Positions 12,350-27,100 of a DNA stretch of 64,000 nucleotides are shown here, piece by piece. Position 1 is the first letter of the stretch. Every line of letters starts with the position of its first letter. This DNA is from Ailurus styani (lineage: Eukaryota; Chordata; Mammalia; Carnivora; Ailuridae), in the NCBI GenBank assembly GCA_002007465.1, contig LNAC01000687.1, forward strand, positions 37,783 to 101,782, given 5' to 3'. Below the pieces are notes generated by a model. It was not told where the DNA came from. It saw nothing but the letters and a program-made list of their open reading frames with translations, and did no database searches. The position numbers were made by a program, and so were the translations under genes.

Positions 12350-15198
12350 CCAGAACTTCAGCATCTTGCAGTCCAGCCACCCCCAGGGAGAATGACCAAA
12401 AAATGGAGTATGGAACCCTAACCCCCATGACATAATCTTCTGGGCTAACATGAGGTGATCTAAAAAAAACTCAACACACAAGCAGAAAAAAACTTAGAAA
12501 ACATGGGAACACCCATGACCCCTGAAAAGTTACTCCTTTCCATGTTTGCACATGTAACTATTAACTCCAACTTAGAAACTAAGTTTCTAAGTTACCTGTG
12601 CTGTTCATGTTATGGGGACCCCTTGGCTTCCTCCCAATTTCTTTGGGAAATCACACTTCTTGGACACATATCTTAACGCCCCCCCCCAGTCTTTGACTTC
12701 CTTCTTTAGGGGGAAACTGAACACCTCCATTTCCACCAATGATACCACCTACACAGGATGCAATTGTCCTCCTGCATCCAGCCCCCTACAAGACTGCAGA
12801 AAATTCTGCAGCAAACTTGGATATCACAATGTATGGCATAAACTCACTCATTATGGGTTTTTTCTTATGGAGAGTTACCGTTCTGTGCCATAGCACACAC
12901 TACGACCAGTAATTATTGTATTCTTTTTCAAACACAATGCCATATGAATCATATCTTCACAGGAATCAATTGTATAAGGACAATAAAATATCAAATATTT
13001 ATCAGAACTGCCAGGATAAGGGATAAAACTAAATTGGGAAAAAGATATCCTAAACCTAACATTCCTGTTTGCTCCCACCCTTGGTACAAATTGAAGGCTT
13101 GATTTGAGCTCAGGCACCTGTAGATCAACAAATTTCACTGAAAATTCACTGTCTGAGGGACAAGTGCTAGAATATTGGGTCCCAGTGTGTCTCCTGGTTC
13201 AAAACTCTATCAGGGAAACTCAAATCAAAACCACATTGAGATACCTCTTACACCAGTTAGAATGGCCAAAATCAACAGGACAGGAAATAACAAGTGTTGA
13301 AGAGGATGTGGAGAAAGGGGAACCCTCTTTCACTGTTAGTCAAATGCAAGTTGGTGCAGCCACTTTGGAAAACAGTGTGGCGATTCCTCAAAAAATTAAA
13401 ATAGAGCTACCCTATGACCTTGCCTTTGCACTACTAGGTATTTACCCCAAAGATACAGATGTAGTGAAAAGAAGGGCCATATGTATTCCAAAGTTCACAG
13501 CAGCAATGTCCACAATCACCAAACTGTGGAAAGAGCCAAGATGCCCTTCAGCAGACGAATGGATAAAGAAGATGTGGTCCATATATATAATGGAATATTA
13601 TGCAGCTGCCAGAAAGGATGAATACCCAACTTTTGTATCAACATGGACGGGTCTGGAGGAGATTATGCTGAGTGAAATAAGTCAAGCAGAGAAAGTCAAT
13701 TATCATGTGGTTTCCCTTACTTGTGGAACATAAGGAATAAAATGGAGAACTCTAGGGGAAGGAAATGAAAAGTGAATTGGGGTAAATCAGAAGGGGAGAT
13801 GAGCTATGAGAGACTGTGGACTCTGAGAAACAAACAGGGTGATGGAGGGGAGGGGAGAGGTGGGATGGGTGAGCCTGGTGGTGGGTATTTAGGAGGGCAC
13901 GTATTGCAAGGAGCACTGGGTGTGGCGTATAAACAATGAATCTTGGATCACTGAAAAAAAATTTTTAAATTTTTTTAAAGAATATTAAAAAAAACCCCTC
14001 TAGCACCACATGGCATTATAGCCTCCCTTACAACTATTCTGGACAATCTTTATGTTGGAACCCATGACTGGTGGGGCCCCTGCTGTGCATACATCAACAC
14101 ACTCACTGTTTTTTGTTTAAAAAAAATACATTTGATGCCTGGCAATTGTCTTTCTTCCTCACACAGTGCATCAAGGCAATTATCAAAGAGCTATGGGTAA
14201 AAAGAGTACTTGGGTTACCAGCAATACAACACTGAAAAGATTATGGTTTATACCTCTAGCCCCTACATATTTGCTATGTCCTCGCATGAGCCTTCTGCCT
14301 TTCAGATAAACTCATCTTCTCATTATCCCTGGATAGCAACACTTAATGTAATATTAGCTGCCAATTTCACATGGCTCACTTGCTGTTTATATTTGAATAG
14401 AGTCCAACTAAAAATCACTCATATTTTGTACTTAAAAAGAGGGTTGAGGCATGGATCCCAGTCAACCTGACCAGGGTCTGGATTGGAGATTCTGACTTAG
14501 AACAAATTACTAATGCTCTATCTCATACTAGAAGCAAAAGATTTCTCAGACTCCTCATAACATCCATTATAGCTTTTATCACCAAGGCAGCTATGTCTGC
14601 TATAGCTGTAGTCACTCTTTCCCATTCTATTCAAACAGTGCATCATACAAACCATTATCTACAAAATACAACCTCTGACTTAATCACTCACACCACAATT
14701 GATCAGGAAATCCTCCAGGGCCTTGAAGTACTGGAAGCAGCAGTCTCTTGGCTAGGGGAACATCCACAAGCCCTTTGGAATCACAGTTGCCTCGGCTGTG
14801 ATGTGGGATATTGCTCCATGTGTATCATCCCTGTCCCCTTTAATAGCTCTCCTTCTTGGGAGGATGTCTAACAACTTCTACGCAGAGCATTTCACTCTCT
14901 TCTGGGTCAGGACATTCTTAACCTTCAAGGCCAATTACATGAACAAATGGTTCAATTACATTAAGAGACACAAAATGCCACAGTTGTCCACCTTAATGAT
15001 CTGGCTCATTGTCTTAACCCTCAAAACTAGTTTTCAGGACTTAACTTCCAAATATGGATTAACATAGGTCTTGGTACACTATTTCTCTCATGTTTTCTTA
15101 CAGTGTTGAAAGTCCTTTACTACCTGTTTCACAGAACTCTTCATGCTGAAACCATCATGGCCCTCCTGCAGCAGTCTGGCTATCAGCCAATCCCCTAA
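12350..15198 (+). pseudogene. env: ERV env (surface and transmembrane), broken and interrupted
   Basis: Surface-subunit remnants run to about 13200, with an open stretch 12612-12893 and another ending SSGTCRSTNFTENS near 13100-13150. An L1 fragment interrupts at 13203. The transmembrane subunit resumes after 13990: a hydrophobic segment near 14550-14615 (LLITSIIAFITKAAMSAIAV), a heptad-like TTIDQEILQGLEVLEAAVSWL (14690-14755) and a membrane span (INIGLGTLFLSCFLTVLK) near 15057-15115. The frame ends at TAA 15196-15198. The arrangement resembles class II Env. Stops and shifts prevent expression of a complete protein. Confidence 0.82.
13203..13990 (+). mobile_element. 5'-truncated L1 (ORF2 C-terminus and 3'UTR) inserted in env
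   Basis: From AGGGAAACTCAAATC on, the sequence is L1 ORF2 C-terminal code ([47 protein letters not shown]), then a 3'UTR with the GGGTGATGGAGGGGAGGGGAG and CATAAACAATGAATCTTGG-type end of a second L1 subfamily, then an A-rich tail. It is nearly the same as 19330-20107. A 209-codon frame (13104-13733) runs from env into L1 and is a chance fusion. The TSD is unclear; AAAACTCTA (left) and AAAACCCCTCTA (right) are possible remnants. Confidence 0.85.
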
Positions 15199-15231
15199 CC
15201 ACTGCCCCTTGTAACCTTCTATTCAAATTTA

Positions 15232-15320
15232 TTTATTATTTTGTATTATTATTTTTTATTACATTATGTTAGTCACCCATACAGTACATCATTAGTTTTG
15301 GATGTAGTGTTCTAAGATCC
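15232..15320 (-). mobile_element. Short L1 3' tail between env and polypurine tract
   Basis: Antisense L1 3'UTR end (GTACATCATTAGTTTTGGAT) preceded by a T-rich run, flanked by an exact 11-bp TSD ATTCAAATTTA at 15221-15231 and 15321-15331. Confidence 0.85.
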
Positions 15321-15344
15321 ATTCAAATTTAAACTCATGTAAAC

Positions 15345-15358
15345 AAAAGAGGGGGAGA
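15345..15358 (+). other. ERV polypurine tract
   Basis: AAAAGAGGGGGAGA lies immediately upstream of the 3' LTR TG, the expected place for the plus-strand primer. Confidence 0.85.
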
Positions 15359-15805
15359 TGTGGGAAAGCAAGACCTCAGCAGGTAAAACGGTAAGAACAG
15401 AAAGACATATATGGCAAAAACTGTATCCATAAGGCAAAAGCCAAACATTCCCCATCATTTGGTATTGAAAACAGTACATGCTGAAAACAGCAATGGTGGT
15501 GGATAATATAGGCCTACTGAGGTCAGCTCTCCCGTATCCTGCAGCCCCCTAGCTAATGCTTCACTAAGACCCATGCTGATAGTCCCCTACACAGTTCCTT
15601 CCTGCCCCTCACATGATTGCTTTCTTGAGTTGTTTTTTTCTTTGCTTTCACATACTTTATGCTCTAGGATAATAAAAACAAGAGTTCACCTGGACTCAGG
15701 GCTTCACCACTACCCTGCTCTTCTTGGCAGTGTCTGGTAGTACAGCTCCTTTGCCCCTCTCTTTGTTCCAGTTATGGGACTCAGAGTAATCATTTTGTCC
15801 CTATT
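15359..15805 (+). repeat. ERV 3' LTR, end missing
   Basis: It begins TGTGGGAAAG and matches the 5' LTR. It carries about 30 extra bases near 15470-15500 (GAAAACAGTACATGCTGAAA region). AATAAA lies near 15671. The last 20 or so bases seen in the 5' LTR are absent where an L1 tail starts. Confidence 0.88.
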
Positions 15806-16137
15806 ATGCTGAGCAAAACAAATCAATCAGAGAAAGACAATTATCATATGATCTCTCTGATATGAGGAACTTGAGGAGCAGGGCAAGGGATAGTGGGGGT
15901 AGGGAGGGAGAAATAATGAAACAAGATGGGATGGGGAAGGAGACAAACCATAAGAGACTCCTAATCTCACAAAACAAACTGAGCGTTACTGGGGGGTGGG
16001 AGGGTAGGGATAGGGTGGATGGGTTATGGACATTGGGGAGGGTTTGTGCTTTGGTGAATGCTGTGAAAGATGTAAGCCTGATGATTCACAGACCTGTACC
16101 CCTTGGGCAAAGAATAAAAATAAAATTTAAAAAAAAC
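15806..16137 (+). mobile_element. 5'-truncated L1 tail (end of ORF2 and 3'UTR)
   Basis: Starts in the last codons of ORF2 (TATTATGCTGAGC) and runs through the young-type 3'UTR (GGGGGGTGGGAGGGTAGGG, CCTGTACCCCTTGGGC) to an A-rich tail. AGTAATCA occurs both before the fragment and just after its tail, a possible 8-bp TSD. Confidence 0.85.
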
Positions 16138-16387
16138 AGCAGTAATCAAAACGTAGGGGGATAAACATAAAACAGAATTTTCTCAAGTGTTTTTTAAAAG
16201 AATGTTATTGTGCAGATGTTTTCCATAATTATTGGAGACATTTCTTCTCTAAATGTTTAGCAATAAACATCTAATGTGGCTTCATAGTTTATATTAAATA
16301 AGTCTATCATATATGCAAATAATTTTCCTAATGAGGACTTATTCGACAACTGGGATCTGAAACATTGAGTAATAATGAAAAGTGATA
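16138..16387. other. No feature seen
   Basis: A/T-rich DNA without a recognisable repeat or open frame of note. Confidence 0.5.
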
Positions 16388-16522
16388 TGGCACCAGTTAG
16401 TTAAGCATCAGCCTTCTGCTCAGGTCATGATACCAGAGTCCTGGAATCAAGACCCACATCAGGTTCAGTGGGGAGTCTGCTTCTCCCTCTCCCTCCGCCA
16501 TTCCTCCTGCTTGTGCTCTCTC

Positions 16523-16564
<42 letters not shown>

Positions 16565-16617
16565 NTCTCTCTCTCTCTCTCTCTCTCTCTCAAGTAAATA
16601 AATAAAAATCTTTATAT
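16388..16617 (+). mobile_element. Can-SINE with long (CT)n tract and an N
   Basis: tRNA-like head (AGTTAGTTAAGCATCAGCC, CTCAGGTCATGAT), CT-rich body and AAGTAAATAAATAAAAATC tail. The (CT)n tract spans about 16529-16591 and is interrupted by one N at 16565, so its length is uncertain. The following A-run served as target for the next L1. Confidence 0.85.
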
Positions 16618-16631
16618 AAAAAAAGAAATGT

Positions 16632-20107
<3,476 letters not shown>

Positions 20108-20344
20108 AAAAAAAGAAATGTGACCCTTCTTGATTGTGTTTTTGTTTCAGAGTGACATGCTGAGATTCCCAGTTCCCAGGGAGAAATCAAAAGCAATTCC
20201 CTGTAATCATGCTTGATTGAGATGAATAGCTGAAAAGAATTCCCACGATCAGACATTTTCTAACATTTACTGACTGTACAACTGTCATGCTTTCCTATCA
20301 GAAAAATCCCAGTTCTAATACAAAAGTGTAATCATAAAATTTTA

Positions 20345-20536
20345 TTTTTTAAAGAATTTTTATTTATTTATTTAACACAGAGAGAGAGAGAGAGAGAGTA
20401 CAAGCAGGCAGAGCAATAGGCAGAGGGAGAGGGAGAAGCAGGCTCCCTGCTGAGCAAGGAACCCGATGCGGGACTCGGGATCATGACCTGAGCCGAAGGC
20501 AGTTGCTTAACCAACTGAGCCACCCAGGGGCCCATA
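20345..20536 (-). mobile_element. Can-SINE
   Basis: Antisense SINE (AACACAGAGAGAGAGAGAG, ACTGAGCCACCCAGG) flanked by ATAAAATTTTA at 20334-20344 and 20537-20547. Confidence 0.94.
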
Positions 20537-20692
20537 ATAAAATTTTAGAAACACTTTTAGTTCAAATGTCTCTAAAAGCAATTTACACACATGGAAAGGT
20601 GCCTGATGCAATATCATGGTCACAGAAGAAATAATTTTGACTTATAGCTTTACAAATATATCTATTTATAAATATATACAGTGGAAATTGTC

Positions 20693-20903
20693 ATTTCATT
20701 TCAATTAGCCAACATATAGTACATCATTTGTTTCAGATACAGAGTTCAAAAATTCATTAGTTGCGTATAATACCCAGTGCTCATCACATCCTGTGCCCTC
20801 CTTAATGCTCATCACTGAGTTACACCATCCCCCCACTCATCTCCCCTCCAGCAACCCTCAGTTTGTTTCCTATATTTAAGAGTCTCTTATGGTTTTTCTT
20901 CTG
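20693..20903 (-). mobile_element. L1 3' tail
   Basis: Antisense carnivore L1 3'UTR (CAATTAGCCAACATATAGTA, CCAGTGCTCATCACATCCTG, CCCTCAGTTTGTTTCC). The right edge meets ERV-like sequence. Confidence 0.8.
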
Positions 20904-21218
20904 CACTCATGATGGGTTTTTTCTTATCAAGAGTTACAGTTCTGGGCTGTAGCACACACTAAAACCAGTAATTATTATATTCTTTTTCAAGCATAATTGT
21001 ATATGAATCATATCTTCACATGAATCAATAATATGAGGACAATAAAATATCAAATATTTATCAGAACTGCCAGGATAAGGGGTAAAATTAAATCGGGGAA
21101 AAGATATCCTAAACCCAACATTCCTGTTTGCTCCCACCCTTGGTACAAATTGGAGAAGTCCTTGACTTGAGCTGGGGCACCTGTAAATCAAAAAAAATCA
21201 CTGAAAATTCGCTATTTG
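20904..21218 (+). repeat. Second ERV env fragment, related to 12845-13150
   Basis: About 310 bases match the surface region of the ERV env above almost end to end, including ATCAAATATTTATCAGAACT and the CCTGTTTGCTCCCACCCTTG segment. It differs by scattered substitutions and small indels, and is closed by stops. It has L1 tails on both sides, and no LTR or other retroviral part is attached. Confidence 0.82.
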
Positions 21219-23364
21219 AATCATCATTTTTATTTTTTTCTTTGTGTATTTAAATTCAAGTGTCAACATAGAGTACATCATTAGTTTCAGATGTAGTGTT
21301 CAATAATTTATCATTTGCTTATAACACACGGTGCTCATCACATCACATGCCCAACCTGATGCCCATCACTAGTAATTTGGGGGAGGAGTCTTTTGGTTTT
21401 CCCACATAAAGTATCATGGCATCTGAGAAGAGAGAGAAGTTGACTTCTTCTTTGCCAATTTGAATACCTTTTATTTGTTTCTGTTGTTGTTGTTGTGTGA
21501 TTGCTGAGGCTAGGACTTCTAGTACTATGGTGAACAACAATGGTAAGAGTGGGCATCTCTGTCATGTTCCTGACCTTAGGGTAAGAGCTTTCAGTTTTTC
21601 CCCAGTGATAATTATATTCACTGTCAGATTTTCATAGATGGCTTTCATATTATTGAAGTATATGCCCTCTATCCCTACACTGTGGAGGGTTTTAATCAAG
21701 AAAGCATGCTATCTTTTGTCAAACACTTTTTCTGCATCAATTGAGGGGATCATATGGTTTTTGTCCTTTCTTTTATTAATGTGATCTATCACATAGATTG
21801 ATTTGCAAATGTTGAACCACCTTTGCAGCCCAGGAATAAATCAACTTTGTTGTGGTGAATAATCCTTTTAATGTACTGTTGGATCCTATTGGCTAGTATC
21901 TTGAGTATTTTGGTTTCCATCTTCATCAGGGATATTGGTCTGTAATTCTCCTTTTTGGTGGTATTTTCTTTGTCTGGATTTGGGATCAAGATAATGCTGG
22001 CCTCATAGAACAAGTTTTAAAATTTTTCTTCCATTTCTATTTTTTGAAATGGCTTCAGAAGTATAGGCACAGTTCTTCTTTAAATGTTTGGTAAAATTCC
22101 TCTGGGAAGCCATCTGGCCCTGTACTCTTGCTTGTTAGGAGATTTTTTATTACTGTTTCAATTTCCTTGCTGGTTATGTGTCTGTTCACATTTTCTATTT
22201 TTTCCTGTTTCAGTGTTGGTAGTTTATAAGTGTCCAGGTATGTGTCCATTTCTTCCAGATTGCCTAATTCATTGGCATATAGTTGCTCATGATATATTCT
22301 TAAAATTGTTTGTGTTTCCTTGGTGTTGGTCATGTTTCATTCATGATTTTATTAATTTGGCTTTTTTCTCTTTTCTTTTTGATACGTCTGGCTAGAGGTT
22401 TATCTATCTTAATTCTTTCAAAGAACCAGGTTCTAGTTTCATTTAACTTGTTTCTAGTTCATTGATGTCTTCTCTAACCTTTATTATTTCTCTTCTCCTA
22501 CTTGGTTTAGGCTTTATTTGCTGTTCTTTCTCCAGGTCATTTAGGTATAAGGTTAGCTTGTGTATTTGAGATTTTTCTAATTGTTTCAAGAGAAGCTTGT
22601 ATAGCAATGTACTTCCCTCTTAGGACTGCCTTAATCCTATCCCAAAGGTTTTGANCTTAGGTATAAGGTTAGCTTGTGTATTTGAGATTTTTCTAATTGT
22701 TTCAAGAAAGCTTGTATAGCAATGTACTTCCCTCTTAGGACTGCCTTAATCCTATCCCAAAGGTTTTGAACAAATATGTTTTCATTTTCATTAGTTTCCA
22801 TGAATTTTCAAATTTCTTCTTTAGCTTCCTTATTGACCCATTCATTCTTTAGAAGGATGTTCTTTTACCTCCAAGTTTTTGAGCTCCTTACAAGTTTCTC
22901 TCACATATGAGTTCCAGTTTCAAAGCATTGTGGTCTGAATATATGCAAGGGAAAATCCCAATCTTTTGGTACTTTTTGAGACATGATTTGTGATCTATAC
23001 TGGAGATTGTCCCAAGTGCACTCAAGAAAAACCTATAGTCTGTTGTATTAATGTGGAATGTTCTGTGTATATCTGAGAAGGACATCTGGTCCAGTCCATC
23101 ATTCAAAATCTTTGTTTTGTTGATCTTCCACCTGAATGATCTGTTCATTGCTGTGAGAGGGGTGTTGAAGTCTCTTACCATTATTGTATTTTTATCATTG
23201 TATTATCATCATTGTGTTTCTTTAATTTGGTTATTAATTGGTTTATATATTTGGCTTCTCCCAAGTGAGGAGCATAAATATTTAAAATTGAATAGATGTT
23301 TTAAGTATGATATATTGTCCCTCTTCATCCCTTACTACAGTCTTTGGTTTAAATCTAATTTGTC
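21219..23364 (-). mobile_element. Antisense L1, 3' block (host of the nested sense L1)
   Basis: Minus-strand L1: 3'UTR end (21219-21368), then a jump into ORF2 (21369 on), meaning that the ORF2 C-terminus and part of the 3'UTR are missing. RT ([12 protein letters not shown] frames near 21343-21540, YRPISLM near 21930) and endonuclease remnants follow to 23364. The element resumes at 33303 after the sense L1. A 114-base near-duplication across an N (22541-22654 and 22657-22769) is probably a failed contig overlap. Confidence 0.88.
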
Positions 23365-24926
23365 AAGAAGCAGCAAGATGGCAGAGGAGTAGGAGACCGA
23401 TTATCATCAGGTCCCAGAAATTCACCCAGATAGCTATCAAACTATTCTGAACACCTACAAATTCTACAAGAGATCGAAGAGAAGAGCATCAATTCCAGGA
23501 ACAGAAAATCGGCCACGTTCCGGAAGGTAGGATGTGTGGAGAAGTGAATTTGAAGGGATGAGAAGATAGACCCTGGGGGGAGGGGCCGGCTCCCGGCAGG
23601 TGAGCGAACAGTGGAGCACAAACTCAGAACTGTTAGAAGTCAGCTCCACTGAGGGATGTCGCCCCAGAGGCCAAGCAGGGGGTGAAGCCCCTGCAGGGAC
23701 AGTGTGGTCTCAGGACCCACGGGGACACAAAAAGACCAGGGGTGTCTAAACGCGACCAAGCTCCAGGTATCATAGAGAAGCTGATGGGAGAGATGGAGCC
23801 GAGCTGAAAAGGTGTCACTCAGCTCAGTATTACTGTGGGCTGGGATCCAAATCACGGTCGGGCCACTGCTCTGTGAGCAGGGAACCCACTGGTGGCAGAG
23901 CCAGAGAGACCCCTCCTTCCTCCTCGAGGAGGGGTGGCACAGGAGCAGCTGAAGGAATCTGCCAGGTTCGGATATTCTAAACGGGGACGTGCCAGACAGA
24001 GAGATGCTTGGTGATAGGCCGGGTGAGCTCGGAGAGTGGCCAGAGACCAGGAGACAGGAGGGACTTCTTTTCTCTGAGGCGCACTGAGGAGTTAGGCCCC
24101 AGGCTCTCAGCTCCTCCAGGTCGGAGACTGGGAACCTCCATTTTCACCGCTGTACTCCAAAGCCCTGTGGATAGCATTCAGGAAACAAAAGCTCTCGAGA
24201 GTGAACCCAAGCTGATTACTTAGCCTGGCCCCTGGCGAGGGCAGTGCGAATCCGCCTCAGGCAAAGAAACTTGAGAATCACAGCAACAGGCCCCTCCCCC
24301 AGAAGACCAGAAAAAAAATCCAACCAAAGTCAAGTTCGAGATTGCTGAGAATTGTGGAACTCCAGAGCTAAGGGAAAGCAACGCAGAGAATTAATGGCTT
24401 TTTCCCCATGATTCTTTAGCCATTCAAAGTTAAATTCTTTGAATTTTTTTCTTACTTTTTTCTTTTAAATTGTATCCTTTTTCCTATTTTAACGTGTTTA
24501 ACTATTATATCTTATCAACACTTTTTAATCTTTTTTAATTTTCATTGTTATAATCATATTTTATTCCTTCACTGTATTTAACCCTATTTTTTGTATACAT
24601 ATAGGGTATGGTTCAATTCACCAGTCTAATAGATAGAGATAATAGAGATACAGATAGAGATACAGATAGAGTCAGAGACAGACATAGATATAGAACCAGA
24701 AATAGATAATATAGATAGAAGTATAGGATTTTGTTTTACTTATTTTTGTTTTGTTTTGTTTTGTTTTTGTTTGTATGATTTGGTTTTTTGGTTTTTTGGT
24801 TTTTTCCCTCTTTCTTTTCTCCCCAGTTCCAAGTCTGTTCTGATTAGGTTAGTGTATATTTCTCTGGGGTCACTGCTATCCTTTAGTACTTGGTTCTCTC
24901 ATCCATCTATTCTTATCTGCATAAAA
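23365..24926 (+). promoter_or_regulatory. L1 5'UTR / internal promoter
   Basis: Begins AAGAAGCAGCAAGATGGCAG with a YY1-like CAAGATGGC at 23374-23382. A GC-richer first half is followed by a T-rich second half with a GATA/GAGATA-type tract (about 24625-24715), mirroring the L1 at 3504-5077. Confidence 0.85.
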
Positions 24927-25835
24927 TGACGAAGCGGAAAAAATCAACACAAAAAAAAAGAACAACAGGCAGTAATGATGGCTAGGGACCTAATCAATGT
25001 GGACGTTAGAAATATGACAGAACTAGAGTTCAGAATGATGATTCTTATGGTGCTGGCTGGGCTCGAAAAAAACCATTAGAGATAATAGAGAATTCCTCTC
25101 TAGAGAAATAAAAATCCTTTCTGAAGAAATAAAAGAACTAAAATCTAACTAAGCTGAAATCAAAAAAGCTATTAATAAGGTGCAATTGAAAATGGAGGCT
25201 CTTACTGCTAGAATAAATGAAGCAGAAGACAGAATTAGTGATTTAGAAGATAAAATGTCAGAGAAAAAAGAAGAGGAAGAAAAGAGAGACAAACAACTAC
25301 TGGACCATAAGGGAAGAATTTGAGAGATAAGTACTACCATTAGAAGAAACAATACTAGAATAATTGGTATCCCAGAAGAGGAAGGGGGAACAGAAGGTAT
25401 ATTGGAGCAAATTTTAATATGGAATTTCCCTAATTTGGCGAAGGGAACAAGCATCAAAATTCAGGAGGCACAGAGAACCCCCCTCAAAATCAATAAAAAT
25501 AGGTCCACACCCCATCATCTAATAGTAAAACTTACAAGTCTTAGTGACAAGGAGAAAATCCTGAAAGCAGCTCAGGACAAGAGGTCTATAACGTACAATG
25601 GTAGAAATATTAGAATGACAGCAGACCTATCCACAGAGACCTGGCAAGCCAGAAAGAACTGGCATGATATATTCAGAGCACTAAATGAGAAAAATATGCA
25701 GCCAAGAATACTATATCCAGCTAGGCTATCATTGAAAATAGAAGGAGAGATAAAAATCTTCCAGGACCAACAAAAACTCAAGGAATTTGCAAACACCAAG
25801 CCAGCCCTACAGGAAATATTGAAAGGGGTCCTCTA
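24927..25835 (+). pseudogene. L1 ORF1, frameshifted
   Basis: The ATG at 24927 reads MTKRKKSTQ, then an indel in an A-run shifts the frame and a stop comes at codon 20. The coiled-coil region follows in other frames (KMEALTARINEAEDRISDLEDKM-like coding near 25185-25260). The C-terminal RNA-binding half is open from 25402 (144 codons) and includes TSLSDKEKILKAAQ and ARLSLKIEGEIKIFQDQQKL, ending LKGVL-stop at 25835. The protein cannot be made whole. Confidence 0.9.
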
Positions 25836-25915
25836 AGCAAAGAGAACCTAAAAGAAACATAGACCAGAAAGGAAGAAACACAATATACAGTAACAGTCAC
25901 CTTACAGGCAATACA

Positions 25916-26755
25916 ATGGCTCTAAATGCATATCTTTCAACAGTTACTCTGAATGTAAATGGACTAAATGCCCCAACTAAAAGACACAGGGTCTCAGAAT
26001 GGATAAAAAAACAAGACCCATCGATATGCTGTCTACAAGAAACTCATCTTACACGCAAAGACACTTCCAGATTTAAAGCTAGAGGGTGGAAAACAATTGA
26101 CCATGCCAATGGACAGCAAAAGAAAGCTGGAGTGGCAATCCTTAAATCAGATAAATTAGATTTTACGCCAAAGAATATCATAAGAGATGAGGAAGGACAC
26201 TATATCATACTTAAAGGATATGTCCCACAATAAGATCTAAAAATCATAAATATCTATGCCCCTAAAATGGAAACAGCCAATTATATACACCAATTAATGA
26301 CAAAATCAAAGAAACACATAGATAATAATAAAATATTAGTAGGGGACATTAACACCCCCCTTACTGAAATGGACAGATCATCAAAACAAAAGATCAACAA
26401 GGAAATAAAGGCTTTAAATGACACCCTGGACCAGTTGGACATCACAGATATATTCAGGACATTCCATCCCAAAACAACAGAATACACATTCTTCTCTAGT
26501 GCACATGAACATTCTCCAGAATAGACCATATTCTGGGTCACAAATCAGGTCTCAACAGGTACCAAAAGATTGGGATCATTCCCTGCATATTTTCAGACCA
26601 TAATGCTCTGAAACTAGAACTCAACCACAAGAGGAAAGTTGGAAAGAACTCAAATACATGGAGGCTAAAGAACACCCTACTCAAGAATGAATGGGTCAAC
26701 CAGGAAANGGTAAACAAAGAAATTAACAAAGAATTTTTAAAAATTCATGGAGAAA
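25916..26755 (+). pseudogene. L1 ORF2 N-terminus (endonuclease), broken
   Basis: The ATG at 25916 starts MALNAYLSTVTLNVNGLNAP. CCLQETHLTRKDTSRFKARG and KKAGVAILKSDKLDF follow, then a stop (after GYVPQ, 26233). The frame reopens as METANYIHQLMTKSKKHIDNN and VGDINTPL with further shifts. A single N sits at 26708. The endonuclease is therefore inactive, in contrast to the clean RT half after the gap. Confidence 0.9.
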
Positions 26756-26913
26756 AACCATAAGAGACTTCTAATCTCATAAAACAAACTGAGGGTTACT
26801 GGGGGGTGGGAGGGTAGGGATAGGGTGGATGGGTTATGGACATTGGGGAGGGTTTGTGCTTTGGTGAATGCTGTGAAAGATGTAAGCCTGATGATTCACA
26901 GACCTGTACCCCT
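26756..26913 (+). mobile_element. L1 3'UTR piece inside ORF2, ending in the gap
   Basis: Directly after AAAATTCATGGA the sequence becomes young L1 3'UTR (CCATAAGAGACTTCTAATC to CCTGTACCCCT) and then runs into Ns. It lies at the same ORF2 site as the tail at 1607-1701. It may be a real nested insertion or a mis-joined contig end. Confidence 0.75.
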
Positions 26914-27100
26914 NNNNNNNNNNNNNNNNNNNNNNNNNNNNNNNNNNNNNNNNNNNNNNNNNNNNNNNNNNNNNNNNNNNNNNNNNNNNNNNNNNNNNNN
27001 NNNNNNNNNNNNNNNNNNNNNNNNNNNNNNNNNNNNNNNNNNNNNNNNNNNNNNNNNNNNNNNNNNNNNNNNNNNNNNNNNNNNNNNNNNNNNNNNNNNN
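26914..27100. other. Assembly gap (187 N)
   Basis: An unbroken run of N in ORF2. The flanks do not continue one another in the L1 map: left is 3'UTR, right is the start of the RT region. Confidence 0.99.

Larger units (their letters stand above)
6927..15805 (+). mobile_element. Endogenous retrovirus, class II (betaretrovirus-like), defective provirus
   Basis: The order is LTR, primer-binding site, gag, dUTPase-protease, pol, env, polypurine tract, LTR. Class II placement rests on the two-knuckle nucleocapsid, a dUTPase domain before the protease, the RT motif with YMDD, the Lys1,2-like primer site and an env transmembrane region resembling HERV-K/MMTV relatives. All genes are broken by stops and frameshifts. 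Two or more L1 fragments sit inside it, and the far end of the 3' LTR is missing where another L1 abuts. The LTRs differ by many substitutions and an indel of about 30 bases, so the insertion is old. Confidence 0.92.

Noticed and set aside
13104..13733. 209-codon frame as a possible novel gene
   Set aside because: It is a chance fusion of ERV env remnant and the C-terminal ORF2 of an inserted L1.
15221..15331. ATTCAAATTTA direct repeats as a retroviral attachment signal
   Set aside because: They are the target-site duplication of a short L1 tail and lie inside the provirus, not at its ends.
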